Assembly: GCA_947626755.1 (NCBI GenBank)
Contig: CANQTP010000009.1
Location: forward strand, 1 to 64,000
Direction: 5' to 3'
Source of the DNA: an uncultured Clostridia bacterium
GTDB taxonomy: Bacteria; Bacillota; Clostridia; Oscillospirales; Ruminococcaceae
DNA length: 64,000 bases
The position numbers and the translations under genes were made by a program. Shown one piece after another: positions 8,621 through 18,038 of the stretch. Each line of letters begins with the position of its first letter. Position 1 is the stretch's first letter. The notes beneath the pieces were generated by a model. It worked only from the letters and a program-made list of their open reading frames with translations. It was not told where the DNA came from and ran no database searches.

Positions 8621-9921
8621 TGGAAAAGAAAATAGTTAAAAACGAGCGTACAGGCGAACAGTACACATATGTGAAACACCCCACGGGTCTTGATATTTTT
8701 ATCTGGAAAATGGAGGATCACAGTTCCACATATGCTCTTTTCGGAACTAAATACGGCTCTATAAACACTAAATTCAAGACCAAGGACGAGCCTGATTTTA
8801 TAACCGTTCCGAACGGCATTGCCCACTATCTGGAGCATAAGCTTTTCGAGAACGAGGACTGCGATGTATTCAGCCTTTACGCCAAGACCGGCGCTTCAGC
8901 CAACGCTTATACTTCCTTTGACAAGACCTGCTATCTTTTCAGCTGTACGGACAACGTTTACGATTCTCTGGAAATTCTTCTGAATTTTGTGCAGGATCCT
9001 TATTTTACCGAGGAGACCGTTCGCAAGGAACAGGGGATAATCGGTCAGGAGATCCGTATGTATGACGATGATGCCAACTGGCGGGTATTTTTCAATATGC
9101 TTCAGGGAATATACCACAACCACCCCGTAAAGATAGATATTGCGGGAACGGTTGAGAGCATTGCAAAGATAAATGCGGATCTGCTTTACAAATGTTATTA
9201 CACGTTCTACAATCTTAATAACATGGTTCTGAGCATTGCGGGAAATGTTGACGAGGACAAAGTTCTTGAACTTTGCGACAAACTTCTGAAAAACAACGAT
9301 AATCCCGAACTTGAAACGGCATTTGAACCCGAACCCGACACTGTTTATCAGAAAGAAGTCGTTCAGAAGCTTGAAGTTTCAATGCCTATATTCAATATCG
9401 GCTTCAAGGCAAAACCCGCAAAGGACGGCATGGAAATGTTCAGAGCGGAACGGGAAACAAATTTTGTGCTTTCGCTTATTGCAAGCGATACTTCCGACTT
9501 TTACAAGCAGCTTTATGATGAAGGATTGATAAATTCGTCGTTCTCATCGGAAGTTTTTAACGGAGACGGATATTTCTGCTCTATTTTCGGCGGGGAATCA
9601 AGAGATCCCCGACTTGTTAAGGATAAGATCGCTGCCGAAATAGAACGCTGCAAAAAAGAAGGTCTTGACCGTGAACGCTTTGAACTTATCAAAAAAGCAT
9701 ATTACGGTTCTCTTATCCGCGACCTCAATGATGCGGACGCTATTGCAACGGGAATGTTAAACTTTAAAATGATGGGGGACATTTCCATTTTTGATGCGAT
9801 AGAAGCCGTTGCGGCGATAACGTTTGAAGATGTTCAGAAACGGCTTGAAACACAGTTTGACACCGAAAATGTCACGCTTTCGATAATAGAACCTCTTGAC
9901 AGCAAGGAGGGACAGACTTGA
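8620..9921 (+). CDS. M16B zinc peptidase (YfmH type)
   Basis: A 433-residue metallopeptidase with the inverted zinc motif His69-Tyr-Leu-Glu72-His73 (HYLEH) and the supporting glutamate in GQEIRMYDDD about 76 residues later. Two M16 half-domains fill the length. It is expected to act in the cytosol with the upstream inactive homologue; related proteins are linked to processing of small peptides and, in Firmicutes, to EF-P modification loci. The gene is the second of a tight unit (1-base overlap upstream, 4-base overlap with lgt downstream). Confidence 0.88.
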   Translation: MEKKIVKNERTGEQYTYVKHPTGLDIFIWKMEDHSSTYALFGTKYGSINTKFKTKDEPDFITVPNGIAHYLEHKLFENEDCDVFSLYAKTGASANAYTSFDKTCYLFSCTDNVYDSLEILLNFVQDPYFTEETVRKEQGIIGQEIRMYDDDANWRVFFNMLQGIYHNHPVKIDIAGTVESIAKINADLLYKCYYTFYNLNNMVLSIAGNVDEDKVLELCDKLLKNNDNPELETAFEPEPDTVYQKEVVQKLEVSMPIFNIGFKAKPAKDGMEMFRAERETNFVLSLIASDTSDFYKQLYDEGLINSSFSSEVFNGDGYFCSIFGGESRDPRLVKDKIAAEIERCKKEGLDRERFELIKKAYYGSLIRDLNDADAIATGMLNFKMMGDISIFDAIEAVAAITFEDVQKRLETQFDTENVTLSIIEPLDSKEGQT

Positions 9922-10988
9922 ACAGCGCAGAATGGAATACTTTGTCTTTTCCGAAGCTTAATATTGAATTTCCCGTTTACAGTGATGCTTTTACAATTTT
10001 CGGAGTGACTATAAAGTGGTACGGGATAATGATAATGATAGGTCTGCTTCTGGCGGTGATATACTGTTTCAGGAGAATGAAAAGCTTCGGAATTGACGAC
10101 GACAGGGCAAATGATGTGGTTTTCTTCGGATTTATAGGTGCAGTCATAGGAGCAAGACTTTACTATGTTTTCATGATGTGGGACAACTACAAGAATGATA
10201 TTTCCGAGATCTTCGCCATACGGGACGGAGGACTTGCCATTTACGGCGGATTGATCGGAGCATTGCTTTTCGGTGCAATTACCGCAAAGATCCGCAAAGT
10301 GCGGCTTCTTCCGCTGCTTGACATTGCGGGGCTCGGGTTTCTGATAGGGCAGACTTTCGGCAGGTGGGGAAACTTCTTCAACCATGAATGTTTCGGACGA
10401 AATACCGAGCTTCCTTGGGGAATGACAAGTCCGAGGATACAAGCGGCTCTCAAAGCGGATTTTGATAATATCTTCGAGCTTACGGGAGTTACGGTGAACC
10501 CGTCGCTTCCCGTTCACCCATGCTTTTTGTATGAATCGCTCTGGTGCTTGCTGGGATTTATCCTGCTTCACCTGTATTCAAAACGCCGCAAGTTTGACGG
10601 AGAACTTTTCCTTATGTACATCGGCTGGTACGGTTTCGGAAGAATGTTCATAGAAGGACTCCGCACAGACAGCCTTATGGTTGGTCATCTGAGAATTTCC
10701 CAGATAGTTGCGGGAGTATGCGTTATAATTTCCATAGTGTCTATCATTTCAATGAGACACAAGATAAAAATGGACGGAGAATATGTATTTTACAAGGATA
10801 CGGAAGAATCCAAGCGCCTGATCTCCGAAACGGAAGAAAAGTACAAAGCCGCAGAGGAAAAGAGAGCCGAGAAAAATGCTTTGAAACATAACAAAGACGC
10901 GGAACTTCGTCCCGAGGACAGGCTTACTGACGATGAAGAAGAAAACGCTACCGAAGAGGAGGATATAAAAGATGGCTCAGATAATTGA
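9918..10988 (+). CDS. lgt: Prolipoprotein diacylglyceryl transferase
   Basis: This 356-residue polytopic membrane enzyme moves diacylglycerol from phosphatidylglycerol to the lipobox cysteine of prolipoproteins, the first step of lipoprotein maturation. Family signatures seen: the early [13 protein letters not shown] helix, [10 protein letters not shown], and the invariant [13 protein letters not shown] block. Residues from about 290 on form an extra charged tail ([19 protein letters not shown] and an acidic end) beyond the usual length. The start is TTG 9918, preceded by AGGAGG and overlapping the peptidase stop. The 17-base overlap with folD supports a single transcript. The many lipoproteins in this window need this enzyme. 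Confidence 0.95.
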   Translation: MNSAEWNTLSFPKLNIEFPVYSDAFTIFGVTIKWYGIMIMIGLLLAVIYCFRRMKSFGIDDDRANDVVFFGFIGAVIGARLYYVFMMWDNYKNDISEIFAIRDGGLAIYGGLIGALLFGAITAKIRKVRLLPLLDIAGLGFLIGQTFGRWGNFFNHECFGRNTELPWGMTSPRIQAALKADFDNIFELTGVTVNPSLPVHPCFLYESLWCLLGFILLHLYSKRRKFDGELFLMYIGWYGFGRMFIEGLRTDSLMVGHLRISQIVAGVCVIISIVSIISMRHKIKMDGEYVFYKDTEESKRLISETEEKYKAAEEKRAEKNALKHNKDAELRPEDRLTDDEEENATEEEDIKDGSDN

Positions 10989-11826
10989 CGGAAAAGCAGT
11001 ATCTGCAAGAGTAAAGGCGAACGTTCGGAAAGAAGCCGATGAACTGAAAAAACAGGGAATTGAGATCGGACTTGCAGTAGTTATTGTGGGAAACGATCCC
11101 GCATCAAGAGTTTATGTCAACAATAAGAAAAAAGCCTGTGAGGAAGTAGGTTTCACGTCCTATGAGTACGCACTTCCCGAAGAGACCACCGAAAAGGAAC
11201 TTTTAGAACTTGTTGACAAGCTTAATAATGATGATAAAGTCAACGGAATACTTGTGCAGCTTCCGCTTCCTAAGCAGATAAACGAAAATTCCATAATAAA
11301 CGCTATCCGTCCCGACAAGGACGTGGACGCTTTCCACCCTGCAAATGTGGGACACATAATGATAGGGGATTTCAGTTTTCTTCCATGCACGCCTGCGGGA
11401 GTCATGGAACTTATAGCCGAAACGGGCGTTGACGTCTGCGGAAAAAACTGCGTTGTTATCGGAAGAAGCAATATTGTTGGCAAACCTATGGCAATGCTTC
11501 TGCTTCATAAGCACGGAACGGTGACGATATGCCATTCCAGAACGAAAGATCTTGCCGAGATCTGCGCAAGAGCGGATATACTGGTTGCCGCTGTGGGAAA
11601 GGCAAAATTTGTCACTCCCGATATGATAAAAGAAGGCGCGGTAGTCATTGATGTTGGCATGAACCGCAACGAAAACGGTAAACTTTGCGGAGATGTGGAT
11701 TATGACGCCTGCTTTGACAAAGCCGGATACATAACTCCCGTTCCGGGCGGCGTCGGTCCTATGACAATTGCAATGCTTATGAAAAATACCCTTACCGCTG
11801 CTAAAATAAAGAACAATATAAAGTAA
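10972..11826 (+). CDS. folD: Methylenetetrahydrofolate dehydrogenase/cyclohydrolase
   Basis: A 284-residue bifunctional enzyme that interconverts 5,10-methylene-, methenyl- and 10-formyl-tetrahydrofolate with NADP. The catalytic lysine region [13 protein letters not shown], the loop QLPLPKQIN, the signature [13 protein letters not shown] and the C-terminal [13 protein letters not shown] are all present, and the length is normal. GAGGAGG precedes the ATG within the end of lgt. It is the last gene of the M16-lgt-folD unit; a strong terminator hairpin begins nine bases after its stop. Confidence 0.96.
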   Translation: MAQIIDGKAVSARVKANVRKEADELKKQGIEIGLAVVIVGNDPASRVYVNNKKKACEEVGFTSYEYALPEETTEKELLELVDKLNNDDKVNGILVQLPLPKQINENSIINAIRPDKDVDAFHPANVGHIMIGDFSFLPCTPAGVMELIAETGVDVCGKNCVVIGRSNIVGKPMAMLLLHKHGTVTICHSRTKDLAEICARADILVAAVGKAKFVTPDMIKEGAVVIDVGMNRNENGKLCGDVDYDACFDKAGYITPVPGGVGPMTIAMLMKNTLTAAKIKNNIK

Positions 11827-11834
11827 TTTTGCAT

Positions 11835-11880
11835 ACACCTCACGGAATTGTCAATAATATTCCGTGAGGTGTTTGTTTTG
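11835..11880 (+). terminator. folD terminator hairpin that also contains the PBP ribosome site and start codon
   Basis: A perfect 14-base-pair stem ACACCTCACGGAAT/ATTCCGTGAGGTGT (11835-11848 and 11859-11872, ten-base loop) is followed by TTGTTTTG. The right arm contains GAGGTG, the only ribosome site for the PBP gene, and the TTG start codon at 11878 lies in the T-rich tail. The element can therefore act both as an intrinsic terminator for folD and as a structure that hides the next ribosome site. Confidence 0.8.
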
Positions 11881-13482
11881 AGCCGTTTAAAAATAGTTTT
11901 TGCAGCGTTTATATTGGTGTCACTTGCATTGTCCGCAAGGCTTATGCTGCTTATAAAGGACGATAAGATCGCCGCTGTTTCGGCAGGAAAAGGATATTAT
12001 ACAGTAAGATCTTCCTGCGAATACGGCGGTATCTATGACTGCAATATGAAACCTCTTGTAAATTACGGTGATAAATATGAAGCGGTAGTTATCCCCAACA
12101 GCGACAGCGCAGTGAAGATCATTCCATATATCATGGACAGGGAAACATATTACAGAGGCATTATGGGGAATCTTCCGTTTTTGTGCAGAGTTTCTCCCGA
12201 ATCTGAAATACTGAAAGACAGTGTTATAATTTTCCGCTCAAAACTCAGGACGGACAGCAGTCAGCTTGCACCGCACATTGTGGGATATACTTCCGAAAAT
12301 ACGGGCGTGTACGGGCTTGAAAAGGCTTTCGACAGCCTGCTGCGTTCGGAAAGTTCATACAGTACGGCTTCTGTGGGGGTTGATGCGCTGGGAAATGTTC
12401 TTGGAGGGATAGAATCGGAAATTTCATATGCAGAGCCTGTTAAAAGCGGGGTAATGACTACACTTGACAAGGATATACAGCAGATCTGCGAAAATGCCGC
12501 CGAAAAATTTTCCCTGAAACGCGGCGCGATAATCGTTATGGACGTAAAAACGGGGGAGATAAAGTCGGTAGTGAGCTGTCCCGATTTTGACACAACAGAT
12601 ATATCCGCTTCGCTGAACGATCCCGATTCGCCGTTTATAAACAGAGCGTTTTCGGCGTACAGTGTGGGGTCGATCTTTAAACTTGTTACCGCATCAGCGG
12701 CTCTGGAACAGGGGATAAGTCCCGAATACAGCTATATCTGTACAGGTTCGGCTGACGTGAGCGGACAGATCTTCAACTGCCATAAGTGGGGCGGTCACGG
12801 CGAAATAGATATGTGCACGGCTATGGTGGAGTCCTGCAACACATATTTTATTGCTTTAAGCGAGTATCTGGACAAAGAAAAATACATTGAGACCGCTTCC
12901 AAACTTGGTTTCGGGAGATCGTCAGTGCTTTGTGACGGAATGATTTCAGATACGGGCAACCTGCAAACTGTGTCGGATATAGAAATTCCCGCCGAAAGGG
13001 CAAATATGTCTTTCGGACAGGGAATGCTGACAGCCACGCCTTTGCAGATATGCAGAATGACTTCCGCAATTGCCAATGACGGAGTTATCTGCGAACCGTC
13101 GCTTGTAAAAGGAACGATAGACAGTAAGGGAAATATTGAATATTTTCCCGTTACGGCAGGGAAAAGAGTGCTTTCCTGCACAACAGCTCGGAAACTTAAA
13201 GTTTTCATGCAAAAGACAGTAAAAGCGGAAAATTCCATGTCAAAGCCTGACAGGACTTCCGCGGGGGGAAAGACTTCCACCGCCCAGACAGGAAATTTTG
13301 ACAGTGAAGGCAGCGAGATAATGAACTGTTGGTTCACGGGATATTTTCCTGTTTATTCTCCAAAATATGCCGTTACCATACTTTCCGAGGGCGGGAAATC
13401 GGGAAACATGGCGGCGGGACCGATCTTCAAGGAAATTGCCGATAACATTTATCTGTACGAAAAAAGCCCTGCAGTCAATTGA
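11878..13482 (+). CDS. Penicillin-binding protein, class B-like transpeptidase
   Basis: A 534-residue protein with an N-terminal membrane anchor (about residues 5-23), a dimerisation-like region (about 40-190) and a transpeptidase domain. The active-site motifs are Ser265-x-x-Lys268 (SIFK), Ser319-Cys-Asn321 (SCN) and Lys465-Thr-Ser467, where the last is KTS in place of the usual KTG. The set GVYGLEKAFDSLL and AFSAYSVGSIFKL is typical of FtsI/SpoVD relatives; PASTA domains are missing. It would crosslink peptidoglycan outside the membrane, perhaps in division or sporulation. TTG 11878 is the likely start, eight bases after GAGG; an earlier in-frame ATG would place the ribosome site inside the coding region. 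Confidence 0.88.
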   Translation: MSRLKIVFAAFILVSLALSARLMLLIKDDKIAAVSAGKGYYTVRSSCEYGGIYDCNMKPLVNYGDKYEAVVIPNSDSAVKIIPYIMDRETYYRGIMGNLPFLCRVSPESEILKDSVIIFRSKLRTDSSQLAPHIVGYTSENTGVYGLEKAFDSLLRSESSYSTASVGVDALGNVLGGIESEISYAEPVKSGVMTTLDKDIQQICENAAEKFSLKRGAIIVMDVKTGEIKSVVSCPDFDTTDISASLNDPDSPFINRAFSAYSVGSIFKLVTASAALEQGISPEYSYICTGSADVSGQIFNCHKWGGHGEIDMCTAMVESCNTYFIALSEYLDKEKYIETASKLGFGRSSVLCDGMISDTGNLQTVSDIEIPAERANMSFGQGMLTATPLQICRMTSAIANDGVICEPSLVKGTIDSKGNIEYFPVTAGKRVLSCTTARKLKVFMQKTVKAENSMSKPDRTSAGGKTSTAQTGNFDSEGSEIMNCWFTGYFPVYSPKYAVTILSEGGKSGNMAAGPIFKEIADNIYLYEKSPAVN

Positions 13483-13499
13483 TGACCGCAGGGCTTTTT
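13465..13499 (+). terminator. Intrinsic terminator of the PBP gene
   Basis: AGCCCTGC/GCAGGGCT (with an inner GTC/GAC) forms a hairpin starting before the stop codon and ending in TTTTT. Confidence 0.8.
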
Positions 13500-13530
13500 C
13501 AGAGGATTTATTTAAAGGTAAAGGAGAGTC

Positions 13531-13740
13531 TTAATCATCGTCAAAATTTCCCGGTATATGGAGCTGTTTAACGGGAATACGTTTAAGCGGAGAATAAAGA
13601 TATTTGGGGCAGTTGGAATCGCCGTTCACAAGTCCTCTTTTTTCGCAGAGAACCTTGCCGCCGTCCTTAGCTCTTGTTCCGAAAGTGCAGTACTGGCACT
13701 GGGGAGGTATGTCATTGCCGAAATATTTCTTTTTTGCCAT
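13531..13740 (-). CDS. Small cysteine-rich hypothetical protein
   Basis: A 69-residue protein with four cysteines arranged C-x2-C near residues 15-18, then single cysteines near 32 and 44, which could bind one zinc ion or an iron-sulfur cluster. It is rich in lysine and ends in an acidic tail. I recognise no named family. AAGGAA sits nine bases before the ATG. It lies between the convergent PBP gene and the ylbJ-like gene on its own strand, 47 bases after the latter's... stop-side neighbour, so cotranscription with ylbJ is possible but unproven. Confidence 0.65.
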   Translation of the reverse strand: MAKKKYFGNDIPPQCQYCTFGTRAKDGGKVLCEKRGLVNGDSNCPKYLYSPLKRIPVKQLHIPGNFDDD

Positions 13741-13787
13741 AGAATAACATTCCTTTCTTGGGTAAATTATTATCAGCTTCTATTATA

Positions 13788-14864
13788 TCATAAATTTTTT
13801 CTTTTTTCTATAGAAAAATTCAACAACAATAAAATTGTCATAATTAACAAAAATATTGATGGAATTAGTGAATTTTGACGAGAAGCATAAACAACTTGCG
13901 AAGAGACAAGTACATTATCAAAATTCAATGCTACAATAAAAATTTTACATAAAAAATATGAAATAATTGCGGCAATTAATCGGTTAAAATAAAAACATTT
14001 GGTAGACAATACACCTGTGACAAATCCCTTGGTCTGAATGGTAACACATATGCCGCCAAATGACAGCAGCGCCGCCGCAAGGGGCATAAGTCCGATATTT
14101 CCCGCTGTAAGCAGATTTATATTGCTTATTTCGATAAAGGCACGCACCGAAGCGATACTGTCGGGGAAGTTCAGATCTGTAAATTCTGACAGGATATTTG
14201 CAATATATTTTATAATGTTCAGCTTGTCTAATATACATATTATGGAAGAAAAGAAAACAATTACCGCACAGATCGACAGCATTCCTTTTGCGCCGCTGTA
14301 GATCGAGTCTATAAGACATTCCATGGAAATGTTGAGTTTTGCTTTGCCTGAATATCGCGGCGGGATCTCCCTTCCCAGACCTTTTATAAAACCAAGGATA
14401 ACATTTGCAAGAAATACCGATGCGAATATTATAAGTCCTGCTTTTACACTTCCGAAAAGCCTTACTCCAGCAATACTGCATATGAATGCAGGTCCTGCAA
14501 GATAACAGTATGAAAGCATACTTTCCGCTGTTTTTTTGTCGATGCCGCCGCTTTTGTAAAGTTCCGCAAGAAGTTTTGCGCCGACAGGATATCCGCCGAT
14601 ACTTCCTATCAGGAACACAGAAAAATATTCTTCGGGAATGCGGAAAACATATCTTGATATTATCCCGAAGGGTCTGCTGAGGACTGAGTATATCCCGCTT
14701 GAAACTATAAATCCCGAAATCACCATAAACGCATAAAGCGACGGGATCATAACTTCAAGGCATATTTTTACGGAATCTGCAACCGCCGTTCCCACATCTT
14801 TTACAAAAACAACAAGAAAGAACGCGTAAAACAGTGCAAGCGCGCCCGCTGTAAATTTTTTCAT
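13788..14864 (-). CDS. YlbJ-like sporulation integral membrane protein
   Basis: A 358-residue, very hydrophobic protein with about eight to ten membrane segments. The pattern GSIGGYPVGAKLLAELY followed by LSYCYLAGPAFICSIAG matches the YlbJ/nucleoside-recognition (Gate) family, whose Bacillus member is needed for spore resistance and cortex formation. The start ATG follows AGGAAG. It is transcribed away from the yqfC-yqfD pair, which are also sporulation-lineage genes, and the 130-base space between them should hold divergent promoters. The C-terminal coding part is strikingly AT-rich. Confidence 0.8.
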   Translation of the reverse strand: MKKFTAGALALFYAFFLVVFVKDVGTAVADSVKICLEVMIPSLYAFMVISGFIVSSGIYSVLSRPFGIISRYVFRIPEEYFSVFLIGSIGGYPVGAKLLAELYKSGGIDKKTAESMLSYCYLAGPAFICSIAGVRLFGSVKAGLIIFASVFLANVILGFIKGLGREIPPRYSGKAKLNISMECLIDSIYSGAKGMLSICAVIVFFSSIICILDKLNIIKYIANILSEFTDLNFPDSIASVRAFIEISNINLLTAGNIGLMPLAAALLSFGGICVTIQTKGFVTGVLSTKCFYFNRLIAAIISYFLCKIFIVALNFDNVLVSSQVVYASRQNSLIPSIFLLIMTILLLLNFSIEKRKNL

Positions 14865-14994
14865 ATGTAAACAGACTTCCTTTCCGAAATATTGCCGTTA
14901 AACTTGTCTTATGATGAATTCCTTGGTATTATAAAGTATATGAAAAATTTTTCGGTAATATAATTTTAGTAATGCAAATAAAGGAGAGAAGCAT

Positions 14995-15294
14995 ATGGGC
15001 GAAAGACTAAAGGACAGATACAATGATATTGTTTCAAAATATGTAAGAAAGAAGCTTTATCTCAATACATACATGAACATTACCGACAACACCCATTTAG
15101 AGATAGAAAACTGTAAAAGAATACTTGAATACAACGATATTCTCGTTAAACTGCGGACTTCCACGCTGACGGTGAGTATCTGGGGGCAAGACCTGAAAAT
15201 TTCCGACTACAACACCGACGGGATAGTGATAGACGGGAAGTTTTCCTCGGTGGAATTTGAAAATATCATGAAGGGAGAAAGTTCCGATGTTTGA
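14995..15294 (+). CDS. yqfC: YqfC/YabP-family sporulation protein
   Basis: A 99-residue protein with the family core LEIENCKRILEYND and an all-beta C-terminal half (TLTVSIWGQDLKISDYN). YqfC and YqfD are expressed in the mother cell in Bacillus and take part in sporulation. AAAGGAGA lies six bases before the ATG. It overlaps yqfD by eight bases and immediately precedes it, the conserved order. Confidence 0.85.
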   Translation: MGERLKDRYNDIVSKYVRKKLYLNTYMNITDNTHLEIENCKRILEYNDILVKLRTSTLTVSIWGQDLKISDYNTDGIVIDGKFSSVEFENIMKGESSDV

Positions 15295-16456
15295 CAATAT
15301 AAGAGGAGTTATCACATTTGAAGCCGTTTCCGCTGAACCTGAAAATTTTCTGAATATCCTGAAACAGAGTACAGTTTCCGTTTCAGGAATAAGTTACAAA
15401 AAGGGAAAAATATACGGAAAAGTATATAACAGTGATTTTCCGACTGTATGCGAAATTGCCAAGGAAAACGCCGTTCCGATAAGTATTTCGGAAAAGCGCG
15501 GGAGTATTTTCAGGATAAAGAAATACCGTCTGCGGTTCGGGATAGCAATAGGCGTTTTCCTGTCTCTGCTTATGATATTTTACCTTTCAAATATAGTAAT
15601 GTCGATAGAAATATACGGCAACGAAACACTTACAGACAAGCAGATCGGCTCGATATTAAGTGATGCTGGAATAAAGATAGGCGCGTTTATTCCCAATATA
15701 GACCTTCGCGATGCGGAAAGGCGGATAGTTGCTTCCACAGACGAAATCAAATGGATAGGTATACGCTCTTCCGGCTGTAAAATTCAGGCGGAGATAAGCG
15801 AAATGACAGATCCGCCCGAAATGATCTCCACGCACACGCCCTGCAATATAGTTTCCGCAAAGGACGCGCAGATCGTTGACATCAAGAAGATCTATAACGG
15901 TATGCTCATACCAATGCTTTATGATGGCGTCAAAAAAGGGGACTTGCTTGTTAGCGGAACGGTGGAGGACGGTCACGGCGGAGTTTATCTTGTTCATTCA
16001 ATGGGCGAAGTCATAGGAAGATACACCGAAAAGGTCACATTTTCACAGCCCTACAATGATGAGATATTTGATTATTCCGAAAGAGTAAAGCGGAAATACT
16101 TTACATTTTTCGGGCTGAAAGTACCGCTTTACATCGGAAGGAATGATTTCGGACAGTATGAATATGACGAAACGGCGACCCACTTCCGCATATGCAATAT
16201 AGAACTTCCCATTGGCACGCTGATCTCGGAATACCGTCCTTACAGCATTGAAAAGATCTCCTATACCCCCGAAAAGGCAAAGCAGATACTTGAAGGCAAG
16301 ATAAAGCTTTACGAGAAAAATTTTCTTTCGGACGGAGATGTGAAAGTCGTGGATAAGGAAGTGTTTTTCAGCGAAACAGACAGCAGTTCGGACGTTACCG
16401 TAAAGTATACTTTAGAGGGAAATATTGGAATCCAGCAGGAAATTATGGCAAAATGA
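15287..16456 (+). CDS. yqfD: YqfD-family sporulation protein
   Basis: A 389-residue membrane protein. After an N-terminal YqfD domain (about 1-80) there is one membrane helix (about 84-105, FGIAIGVFLSLLMIFYL), a POTRA/FtsQ-like piece (SIEIYGNETLTDKQI) and a long extracytoplasmic domain. Its role in sporulation is known only from genetics in the family. It overlaps yqfC by eight bases and is followed by the phoH promoter; the order yqfC-yqfD-phoH-ybeY-dgkA-era is the conserved Firmicutes arrangement. Confidence 0.88.
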   Translation: MFDNIRGVITFEAVSAEPENFLNILKQSTVSVSGISYKKGKIYGKVYNSDFPTVCEIAKENAVPISISEKRGSIFRIKKYRLRFGIAIGVFLSLLMIFYLSNIVMSIEIYGNETLTDKQIGSILSDAGIKIGAFIPNIDLRDAERRIVASTDEIKWIGIRSSGCKIQAEISEMTDPPEMISTHTPCNIVSAKDAQIVDIKKIYNGMLIPMLYDGVKKGDLLVSGTVEDGHGGVYLVHSMGEVIGRYTEKVTFSQPYNDEIFDYSERVKRKYFTFFGLKVPLYIGRNDFGQYEYDETATHFRICNIELPIGTLISEYRPYSIEKISYTPEKAKQILEGKIKLYEKNFLSDGDVKVVDKEVFFSETDSSSDVTVKYTLEGNIGIQQEIMAK

Positions 16457-16466
16457 AAATTACCCC

Positions 16467-16495
16467 TTTTCAGAATGAAAAAAGTGTGGTATAAT
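16467..16495 (+). promoter_or_regulatory. Promoter upstream of phoH
   Basis: TGG-TATAAT with a weak TTTTCA element 17 bases upstream, 75 bases before the phoH start. Confidence 0.5.
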
Positions 16496-16569
16496 ATTTG
16501 TATGTGGGACTTTAAAATGTACAGTATATCCCATAAATGTCAAATTAAACCATATTAAGAGGTATACAA

Positions 16570-17532
16570 ATGGCAGAAGCTGTAATTAGTCTGGAAAACA
16601 TCGAACACGCTTTATCACTTTTCGGAAGTTATGACGAAAATATCAATCTGCTTCAAAGGCAGTACGGAGTCGCTATACTGAACCGCGGCAGCGATATACG
16701 CATCAGCGGCGAAGGCGATGCCGTTGCAAAAGCCAAATCGGCGGTGGAAACTTTGCTTACTCTTGTTAAAAAGGGTGAAACCATAAATGAACAGAATATC
16801 CGCTATGTAAGTTCAATGGTGGACGAAAACTCCATGCAGCAGATAACAAGCCTTGCTGACGGCGGTATCTGCGTTACAACGGGAGGAAAGGTGGTCAAAG
16901 CCAAGACTCTCGGGCAGAAAAAGTATGTGGAAGCTATTTCCAAAAATACTATTGTCATGGGAGTCGGTCCTGCGGGAACAGGAAAGACTTACCTTGCGGT
17001 GGCGATGGCGGTAAAGGCTTTCAAAGCCCATGAAGTAACAAAAATTATCCTTACTCGTCCTGCGGTGGAAGCAGGAGAAAAGCTCGGCTTCCTGCCCGGA
17101 GATCTGCAAAATAAAGTTGATCCGTATCTTCGCCCGCTGTATGATGCGCTTTTTGATATGTTTGGCGCGGAAACTTTTGCAAAGCACATGGAACGAGGGA
17201 GCATTGAAGTTGCTCCGCTTGCTTACATGAGAGGACGTACTTTAGACGATTCTTTCATAATTCTTGATGAAGCGCAGAATACCACAAGAGAACAGATAAA
17301 AATGTTCCTCACCCGTCTTGGATTCAACAGCAAAATGGTCATTACGGGAGATATAACACAGATAGATCTTCCTGACAGCAGAAAATCGGGACTTATAGAC
17401 GCTATGAACATTCTTAAAAATGTTGAGGATATATGCATAACAAGATTTACCGAAAAGGACGTTGTACGTCACAAGCTTGTACAGGATATTATAAAAGCTT
17501 ATGAAAACGCATACAGAGAAAGAAGGACGTGA
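16570..17532 (+). CDS. phoH: PhoH-family ATPase
   Basis: A 320-residue protein with an N-terminal KH-like region (about 1-75), then a P-loop ATPase domain: Walker A GPAGTGKT near residues 133-140 and Walker B SFIILDEAQN near 232-241. PhoH proteins are predicted RNA-linked ATPases or helicases and commonly sit next to ybeY, as here. AGAGGT precedes the ATG, and ybeY starts five bases after the stop. Confidence 0.93.
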   Translation: MAEAVISLENIEHALSLFGSYDENINLLQRQYGVAILNRGSDIRISGEGDAVAKAKSAVETLLTLVKKGETINEQNIRYVSSMVDENSMQQITSLADGGICVTTGGKVVKAKTLGQKKYVEAISKNTIVMGVGPAGTGKTYLAVAMAVKAFKAHEVTKIILTRPAVEAGEKLGFLPGDLQNKVDPYLRPLYDALFDMFGAETFAKHMERGSIEVAPLAYMRGRTLDDSFIILDEAQNTTREQIKMFLTRLGFNSKMVITGDITQIDLPDSRKSGLIDAMNILKNVEDICITRFTEKDVVRHKLVQDIIKAYENAYRERRT

Positions 17533-17537
17533 TAAAA

Positions 17538-18038
17538 ATGCCTAAGCTGAAAGTTATGATAGGAAATAATCAGAAAAAAGTCAAGCTGCCGAAGGGGATA
17601 AGACCGCTTGTAAGAAAATGTTGTCAGGCAGTGCTTTCGGAGGAAAATTTTACTGATCCTGCCGAAGTAAGTGTTCTGTTTGTTGATAATGATGAGATCC
17701 AAAAGCTGAATAAGCTATACAGAAGCAAGGATATGCCCACAGACGTGCTGTCGTTCCCGCTTGGGGAAAACGGCGTTTACGACATAAACAACGAAACGGG
17801 AGCGCGCTTGTTGGGAGATGTTGTGATCTCAATGGAAACCGCTCTGAAACAGGCAAAGATATACGACCATTCCCTTGAACGTGAAGTGGGATTCCTCACA
17901 GTACATTCCATGCTCCATCTCCTTGGCTACGATCATGAAACTACTCCGCTCGAAGCCGCAAAAATGCATGAAAAAGAAGAACTTATCCTTGAAGATCTGG
18001 GGATCACAAGAGAACAGGAATTTACAGATATACAATGA
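17538..18038 (+). CDS. ybeY: Endoribonuclease YbeY
   Basis: A 166-residue zinc-dependent ribonuclease that matures the 3' end of 16S rRNA and takes part in ribosome quality control. The metal motif HSMLHLLGYDHE (HxxxHxxxxxH type) is intact, and TDVLSFPLG is the usual signature. The ATG at 17538 is preferred, ten bases after AAGGA; an in-frame GTG nine bases earlier is too close to the site. It sits between phoH and dgkA and overlaps dgkA by four bases. Confidence 0.95.
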   Translation: MPKLKVMIGNNQKKVKLPKGIRPLVRKCCQAVLSEENFTDPAEVSVLFVDNDEIQKLNKLYRSKDMPTDVLSFPLGENGVYDINNETGARLLGDVVISMETALKQAKIYDHSLEREVGFLTVHSMLHLLGYDHETTPLEAAKMHEKEELILEDLGITREQEFTDIQ

